A DNA stretch of 64,000 nt, taken from assembly GCF_020379485.1 (NCBI RefSeq), contig NC_063437.1:620001-684000 (forward strand). The letters run 5' to 3'. The translations under genes and the position numbers were made by a program. Below the pieces are notes generated by a model. The model had not been told where the DNA came from. It saw only the letters and a program-made list of their open reading frames with translations, and ran no database searches. Shown piece after piece: positions 56,994 through 64,000 of this stretch (its first letter is position 1; every line of letters begins with the position of its first letter). Source of the DNA: Brassica napus. Its lineage: Eukaryota; Streptophyta; Magnoliopsida; Brassicales; Brassicaceae.

Positions 56994-57556
56994 TCAATCC
57001 ACTGAAACTGGCTTCATCGCTTCTGCTTCTTTCCTCAGCTCATCAAACAGAACAGACGACAGATATCTTTCTCCAAAGCTCGCATGAATCGTCTGTTCAA
57101 CATAAACAGAATGCAAGTTTCCAACGTCCGGTTAAACCATAGCACCGATAATAAAAAAACTCAAGTGAGGTTTTGTTTCTCTGTCTTACCACAATGAGTT
57201 TGCCTTTGTTCTCTGGCATTTTCGCCAGTCTAATGGCTGCCACAGTGTTAGCCCCAGAGGATATCCCAACCTACAAGTTATGGCTTGTTTAATAAAGAAA
57301 AAAGAATTATCTAATTATTCTCCCAAAAAAGAAGAAAAAAACTCACCATGAGACCTTCTTTCAATGCCAATTCTCTAGCCATCTTGATAGCATCCTCACT
57401 ACTAACCTGCATGTATACTCAAAAGATAAGCTTTTACAAGTTGATAGAATGCAAAAAAAAAAAGGAAGTACATTACCTCAAGAACGCTCTCCATAACATC
57501 CATATCCAAGATATCCGGTTTAAATCCAACCCCATTACCTGTGATTGCATGTGGAC
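56994..57556 (-). pseudogene. CYSC1: CYSC1 partial copy B (exons 7-10)
   Basis: Exons at 57477-57556, 57347-57406, 57190-57270 and 56994-57092, with splice sites and frames intact and sequence essentially the same as the functional gene. Exons 1-6 are missing. Upstream of exon 7 the sequence turns into the left part of unit 2. It lacks the PLP lysine and phosphate-binding loop, so it cannot be an active enzyme even if transcribed. Confidence 0.9.
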
Positions 57557-60500
57557 CTAACCCCAATTTCAAAACTCTAACCATAAAAAAAAAAAAAAAA
57601 TCTCACTTCTTGTTGGACAAACATTGATGACCGACGTCCGTAATTTCATGGAATTATCACCAGTTCTAGCCAAGGCTGCTCAAGACAACCGAGTGTACAA
57701 AATTGATTTTTTGACAATCCATTTGGATCACTAAACAGCTACAACGACCTAATGAAAAGATCGATTTCATGCCGGTAATACCAAAGCTCACTATGTCAAG
57801 AGCATTATAAAGTATTTCAATAAAAACAACACGACTTAGGGGCTCATCATCTCCAGACTCCAAACAGTCCCAGAAGGTTTGGATATCAGTGATATTTACC
57901 TATATTGCATTATCATGTTATGCAATGGTGAAATGGCTATCGGAAATACATACTTGGACAAACTTGGATTGGAAGAAACAAAAACCACATGAGATCAATG
58001 TTGAAAACACACCAAAAATTAATTGCACGTGTATTTTAACTACTGTGTTACCTAACAACGCTCACTACAATAGAAGCGATAATAACATGCCATCCCAACA
58101 ACATAAGAATAGATATGAACAAAGCTACTACTATAAGCAAATGAATTTATTTATTTTCATATGAAGCCCACTCATCCAGTATTCCCGTTCTTATATTTGT
58201 TCGCCTAGCTATTACTTATTCCGTTTACGTTTTGAAATAATACATATACTATCTGTCTGGTTCCAAAAAAATACACACTTCGCATTTATTGATAAAATAA
58301 CATTCCGCCACATGCATGATAGAATTCCAAACTATAAATAAATTATTGATCTTCAAGAACGTCGCGATTTTCCTATCAACAACTTTGGACAAATTACAAA
58401 AGCATTACAATATTCTGAATCTCGAAACCGTCTTTTTTTTCTCACAAATTTCATTAATTCAAATTTAAGGTGCTACGACGATTTCATCCGGAGATGTGCT
58501 CGACGATAAAATGAACAACAATAACATGAAAACAATAAAACAGAAGATATAAGTATTAAAGGGAGAGACTAGCTCGAAAACGTATCAAAAGGACTAATGA
58601 CATTAAGCTTTATATTAACTTAAAAAAACGAAAACAATAAAAACTGAATCTTATTCCAGTCCTTATAATTGATAATCAACATTTATTTACTTCTTCTATT
58701 TCAAAATAAGTAATGTTTGAGGTTTTTGCACAACCATTAATGAATTATTAATTTTTAGTTTATCTCGGTTTGTATAAAAACAACATTAACTATAACTAAG
58801 TGATATCACTTAATCAAAAAAATTAAATATATCTAAAATATTACTTAAAAGTGATTTTTTTATTCTAAAACATCGCTTAAAGTGAAAAGAAAGAAGTATA
58901 ACATTTTACTGTGCATGTATTTTATAGTATTTGGAAGATAGAGGAGACATTCAATTCAATGTAGCGATAGATAATTGAAGAGGATAGGTTAAAATGGGTC
59001 AAGTGGCATTTACTATTTGGGTAATGATTGAAAACATGACTATTACAAATCGTCATCATCATCTTGTATCATGTCTGTTCTAGATTTGATTTACCAGAGA
59101 ATCTAGCTAGTTTTTCTACGAGACCTATCAATCAGTAACAACAAAGCAATTTGAGTTAGCTTAGATGGTCGTAGACTCAGCCCACATATGGAATATCCGA
59201 ATATACATGCACAAGAAACTAGTGATATGGCAAATGTATTGGCTTAAAATTTTATTTATAAATTTATAAGATGTTGACAACATCTTTGGACTCGAGTATA
59301 AACATGGTTGTACAGGAACCTCCGAAAACATTGACTGCACAGTTAGAACCCGGAGCATAGTGGTTGGCTCCACCTCGAAGTCTTATTAAAATGTTTTGTT
59401 TGAAGAAGTCGTAATAAAATGTATTGCTGGCACCGAGTTGTATTCTTTTTCTTGAAGCTCATGCACTGGGATTTTGTAATTTCTTCTCTTATTCAATTAG
59501 GCTACACGAGAACAAGCACATGCACTCTATCTAGCTTACCCCCTCCCCCCACACACACATATCATTAAAGTCTGCTATAGCTATAGACTTGCGTTGAAGT
59601 TTAGTTCGGTGCTGATCGGCTTGTTATGCAAAGGATTTTCCCTTTTAGTTATCTGTTGCCGTGTCCTTGAGCCTCTCCCTCACATTGGTGCTTTTCAAGT
59701 CAGTAGCTGCCTTGACAATCTGAATGATATACTAAATTAATGAGAAGAAATCTAGTACATGTCGAGAATACATGGTATTTTAAAAGAAAAGTTAAATCAA
59801 GAAAAATGTTAATTAACCTTTATATCTATCTAGTTCCTGTAATGTATGTAGCAGTAAGAGAATCACTACGATGTGATCAATTTATAGAGGGAAGTGAAAC
59901 CCAACAACAGAGAAAGGTGAAGTTCATTGCTGTGTGTACAAATCCTTGATCCATTTGTTTCGTTTTGGTCTCCCAAAACTATTCTATTTATATGGATTAC
60001 CAGCAAAATTTAAATTCATAAAAGAGCCAGAAAATGCTTTTATTTTTAATAGGAATAGGCATTTTGGTTTAAATTCAGGTTTGGTTTGAGTTCAATTCGG
60101 CTTGGTGTAGAGCTTAAAAATCTTTAACCAGTTAACCAAAATTAGTTCGTGTTCAGTTAAGTTTGGCTTTAGTTCTATTTTAGTATTTTTGTTTTTCTTC
60201 AGTTCAATTTGTTTGTCTAAGTTCAATTTGGTTTTGTTTGTGTTTGTTCAGTTTGATCAAATTGATTTTTTTTAAAAAAAGTTTGTTCTAATTCGATTAC
60301 AAAAATATATTTTTATAAAAACATAAAACAAATTATCATATCTAATTTGATTACAAAATATATTTTTATAAAAACATAAAACAAATTATCATTTGAAAAT
60401 AAATCAATATTTTCTTAATTATTTCGTATTTAAATGTAAAATCAAACTTTACCAGCAAAATCTCAATTGACTAGATTTTATCAGCATAAAAATCTCTATT

Positions 60501-61237
60501 TGAGCCACAAAATGCTTTTATTATTTCCAATATGAAACATTAATAAAATTATTCTTCCAATATCTAACATTAACATAAAACAACCATTTATTTATGACAT
60601 TTTTATTTTGCTGGGCGGTGTCACAATCTTTTGCTCCCAAGATGAAGATCTTTTAGTAAAGAATCTTTCTTCATCAACTCAAACCAAAACCAAATCAATC
60701 CACTGAAACTGGCTTCATCGCTTCTGCTTCTTTCCTCAGCTCATCAAACAGAACAGACGACAGATATCTTTCTCCAAAGCTCGCATGAATCGTCTGTTCA
60801 ACATAAACAGAATGCAAGTTTCCAACGTCCGGTTAAACCATAGCACCGATAATAAAAAAACTCAAGTGAGGTTTTGTTTCTCTGTCTTACCACAATGAGT
60901 TTGCCTTTGTTCTCTGGCATTTTCGCCAGTCTAATGGCTGCCACAGTGTTAGCCCCAGAGGATATCCCAACCTACAAGTTATGGCTTGTTTAATAAATAA
61001 AAAAGAATTATCTAATTATTCTCCCAAAAAAGAAGAAAAAAACTCACCATGAGACCTTCTTTCAATGCCAATTCTCTAGCCATCTTGATAGCATCCTCAC
61101 TACTAACCTGCATGTATACTCAAAAGATAAGCTTTTACAAGTTGATAGAATGCAAAAAAAAAAAGGAAGTACATTACCTCAAGAACGCTCTCCATAACAT
61201 CCATATCCAAGATATCCGGTTTAAATCCAACCCCATT
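57537..61237. repeat. Tandem duplication unit 2 (about 3.7 kb)
   Basis: The second unit, whose right edge runs without a break into the intact CYSC1 gene. Both edges fall within the stretch GGTTTAAATCCAACCCC of exon 7 (53818, 57517 and 61218). To the left of that stretch copy B matches the intact gene; to the right it matches copy A, locating the crossover. Confidence 0.93.
59645..59971 (-). pseudogene. SYP73: SYP73 relic, copy C
   Basis: The same as copy B at +3,701 bp (ELDRYK then IVKAATDLKSTNV.. and a stop). It lies about 0.7 kb downstream of the functional CYSC1 stop codon. Confidence 0.6.
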
Positions 61238-62602
61238 GCCTGTGATAGCATGTGGACCTAACCCCCAAGTTCAAAACTCTAACCATCAGCAATTTTAAAA
61301 ACTAGGATCTTCCACTGATTTACACCACTAAGAACAAGTAAAGAAGTAAAGATTAAATATTTGTATATTCACCTGGCTTGCCACCGTTGAGTATGTTGCT
61401 TTCAGCAGGCTCCACTCCATATATCTACCATTAGCAAGTCATTAGTGATCAAATGCAATCTATTTTTTTTCTTATTTATTTACAAGATATCTTCAGAAAT
61501 TAAATTAATCACCTTGACATTTGGGTTTTTAGACTTGAGATATTGACCAACACCAGACACTGTGCCTCCACTACCAATTCCCATCACAAAGATATCAACA
61601 TTCCCAAGTGTATCTTCCCAAATCTCAGGACCAGTTGTATCAAAATGAATCTACACCAATATTCCTAACATTAACTTCAGATGAAATGTGAAAATGCAAA
61701 AAAAAAATATATCAAAACTTTTTAAGTACCTGAGTGTTTGCTGGATTAGCAAACTGTTGCAACATATGAGCATCAGGAGTACTCTCAAGGAGGTCATAAG
61801 CTTTCTTAACGGTTCCACCCATGCCTTTGGCTGGATCAGTGAGGACAAGCTCAGCACCAAAGGATCTCATAGTTACTCTCCTCTCCAAGCTGGTGTAAGA
61901 AGGCATTGTCATTATAATCTTGTACCCTTTCAAAGCCGCTATGAAAGCCATACTTATTCCCATATTTCCTGAAGTTGGCTCAATCAATGTTGTCTGATAA
62001 AACATAAACATCACCTCGATGAGTTAATTCACCATTAAATTTGAGATTAAGTATGTAAACAATAAGTTGATTACTTTTCCAGGAGTGATAAGGTTTTTCT
62101 TCTCTGCATCTGCAACCATGGCTAAAGCTGGTCTATAGACAACAAAGGTACAAAACTAAACAAAGTCAACGCTTTAGTACTTATGAGGTCCTAAGATTAT
62201 GAGTTCACAGTCACCTACTCACCTGTCTTTGACGCTGCAAGTAGGCTGGAAATGTTCTTGTTTGGCTGCAATATAAGCTTCACATCCTTCAGTGACTCTG
62301 TTGAGAAACACGAGAGGAGTTCTTCCAATGAGCTACAACACATTAAAAGATTTGTTCAGACAACATCGAAAGAAGATGATCAGATTTTCAAGATCTTCTT
62401 TAAAAATTAAATAACTAAAAAAATTATTTTATTTTACGAGAGAGGCATCGCGTTTGGCTTGAGTGGAGGGGAAATCTTTGGGAAGGTTTCTGAGTCTGTC
62501 AGCGAAAGAAGAAGGTGCATCGGTGGAGAAGAGCTTCCTCGTGCTTTGGCTGATGCGGGGGATCGTCTCTGTCTTCAGCAACCTCCTCCAGACAGTAGCC
62601 AT
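60695..62602 (-). CDS. CYSC1: Mitochondrial beta-cyanoalanine synthase / cysteine synthase C1
   Basis: Ten exons on the minus strand: 62438-62602, 62223-62332, 62075-62132, 61730-61993, 61513-61650, 61373-61424, 61178-61257, 61048-61107, 60891-60971, 60695-60793. They total 1,107 nt, 368 residues, and every junction keeps phase. An Arg/Ser/Thr-rich N-terminus ([19 protein letters not shown]) is a mitochondrial presequence. PLP fold-type II signatures are the Schiff-base Lys K90 in TCSVKDRPA, the substrate loop EPTSGNMG (116-123; Met instead of Thr is typical of cyanoalanine synthases) and the phosphate loop GIGSGGT (223-229). It condenses cysteine with cyanide to beta-cyanoalanine and H2S, detoxifying cyanide made during ethylene synthesis and glucosinolate breakdown. 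A TATA-like element lies about 95 bp upstream (62693-62700). The last four exons are duplicated downstream. Confidence 0.96.
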
Positions 62603-62709
62603 TGGTGATTAAACAGAGCAAAAACCGAAGTTCGAAGAGAGAGAGAGAGAAAGCACAAAGAACTGAGAGAGAGCAGAGTTGGAGAGCAAACAGTCATATA
62701 AATGGCTCT

Positions 62710-64000
62710 GAGCCCGATGGAAAAGACAAATGCATTGTATTATCTTACTTAGTGGTTTTTTTTTTTTTTCGTCAACACTTTAGTGGTTAAGTGTATAGTG
62801 CTTGTAATTATCAAAAAAAGAAGAGTGTATAAATGGTAGGTAATTATATATATATATATATCATTCTTTTTGGTGTAATTATAAATATACATCGGTAATT
62901 ATAGCTGAACTTAGAGTAACAAAAAGTAGAAAAAATGAGAGTAAAAGTTGTAGAGTAAAAAAGTAATAAAAGTACAATTAAATAATGGAAACCAGCGCAA
63001 CACTTTTCCCTCACCAAAACTGTAAGGAACAAAATAAATGATTTTACCTTTGAATGTACAGTAATTAGAGTAAAATCAATAAAATATTTTTTCACCTGAT
63101 TGGGATAGTTTTTAGTGAAAATGAGAGTAATTATGTTTTCAGCTGAAAAGTTCTCGCTGGAAGTGCCAAACAATCGCACTCATCATTCGTAAAAGGTTAT
63201 ATATCATTGTTATTGCTCTATAACTTTTACACACCTATATATATAAGATATGATCTATATATAAGATATGATCTTAGTAAAGAGATGATATATATTTTTT
63301 TAAAGGTAGTAAAGATATGATAGTAAAGAGATGATATTAAAGAAATAATCCGTTGAACCACGATTAACTTTAGTCAACAGATTCTCTAGTTTTTAATATC
63401 ATTCACGACGTAGACTGTTATAATATTGATCCTCTGTATTTAGAACTTTGTTCTGGTCCACTACTCCACTTTCACAGAAAAGGAGATCTCATCTGTTGAA
63501 TGCTATCATGTTTTTACCGCTTTATCTAACTCTTACCAACCTTTTATGACACTTGCTATTTTTAACATAAGCAATGATATTTTTACACAAAATAAAACAT
63601 AACCGACGATGCCAAGTAAATGTAAAAAGTAATAATTTAATAATCCAAGTAAGTGAATGGTTCTTGTCAGAAGAGTTCTAATCAAAGTCGTCATCTTTCA
63701 CTGAGTGGAACGATGCTACTCCTTTCAGTTGTTTAACAGTCAATTGTTTACGTCTCTTTCTTGCAAATTTTAACTTCTTTTCTTAAATTAATTTATTATT
63801 AAAGAATCTTCGTGCTTTGTTGAAAAGCATGTGACAATTGGGAGCATTTTCCAAGGTGAAGTTAGGTGCACTACCACGTTTTAAAACACTCTTTCCATTT
63901 CACAATAAATGTAGTTTTCAGACTATTTTGTAGACATATTACAAAAACTAATACTCTTTATGTTCCTAACAGATCTATGTTTTAGAAAAATATTTTGTTT
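62710..64000. other. Intergenic, upstream of CYSC1
   Basis: AT-rich. Short direct repeats ATATAAGATATGATCT and TAGTAAAGAGATGAT occur at 63240-63340, with a TA run at 62847-62860. No gene recognised up to the window edge. Confidence 0.5.

Larger units (their letters stand above)
53838..57536. repeat. Tandem duplication unit 1 (about 3.7 kb)
   Basis: Matches unit 2 base for base at an offset of 3,701 bp with only a handful of differences by eye (for example T/C at 55000/58701, C/G at 55174/58875, G/T at 55752/59453). It contains AT-rich DNA of unknown origin, the SYP73 relic and CYSC1 exons 8-10 plus the left part of exon 7. The left border lies inside exon 7 of copy A. Confidence 0.93.

Overview
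This is nuclear DNA of a flowering plant, most probably a Brassica or close relative. The evidence is plant intron structure (GT..AG, T-rich introns), AT-rich intergenic DNA full of transposable elements, and proteins that read as close orthologues of Arabidopsis chromosome 3 genes. Read left to right, the recognisable genes are AGP20, HAWAIIAN SKIRT (HWS), SLD1, relics of RTNLB6 and ATL68, LHCA2, BRH1, relics of SYP73, and CYSC1. From memory this is the order of Arabidopsis loci At3g61640 down to At3g61440. Several loci expected in between were not seen, as expected of a fractionated copy of an ancestral block after the Brassica triplication. The species and subgenome cannot be fixed by reading alone.

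Layout. 0.5-0.95 kb: AGP20-type arabinogalactan peptide (2 exons). 2.2-3.8 kb: retroelement gag-like fragment and a Mutator-type MITE. 4.5-6.1 kb: divergent ten-exon GDT1-like (UPF0016) membrane protein gene, apparently not part of the collinear block. 6.8-9.2 kb: hAT-like element and a fold-back MITE. 9.6-11.7 kb: HWS with a 5'UTR intron. 12.4-16.7 kb: a MITE and a 5'-truncated LINE with a perfect 19-bp target duplication. 18.3-18.9 kb: hAT-like element. 21.3-22.6 kb: SLD1, intronless. 25.2-26.7 kb: a decayed RTNLB6 joined to the 5' part of ATL68. 27.6-29.0 kb: LHCA2 with a light-type promoter. 29.85-33.96 kb: a 4.1-kb Mutator-like element packed with GTCGTC/GACGAC motifs, containing a possible mini-gene and a near-perfect inverted repeat of about 375 bp per arm. 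34.1-35.5 kb: NYN-domain gene relic. 36.1-36.8 kb: hAT-like element. 39.8-40.3 kb: BRH1.

41.3-62.6 kb is a rearranged CYSC1/SYP73 neighbourhood. One intact CYSC1 (10 exons, minus strand, 60695-62602) is followed downstream by two partial copies of its 3' end, each with a SYP73 relic. The two right-hand segments are a nearly identical tandem duplication of about 3.7 kb. Its crossover can be placed inside CYSC1 exon 7. The left-hand copy is older, frameshifted and riddled with insertions: a LINE tail, hAT-like elements, and a 5.2-kb LTR retrotransposon that landed 4 bp inside one of the hAT elements.

The genes are ordinary, independently transcribed housekeeping or developmental genes: cell-wall AGP, F-box regulator, sphingolipid desaturation, photosystem I antenna, RING-H2 E3 and mitochondrial cyanide detoxification. 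The most unusual material is the GTCGTC-rich Mutator-like element, the LTR element whose roughly 1,050-codon ORF has no domain I recognise, and the recent intragenic tandem duplication at CYSC1.
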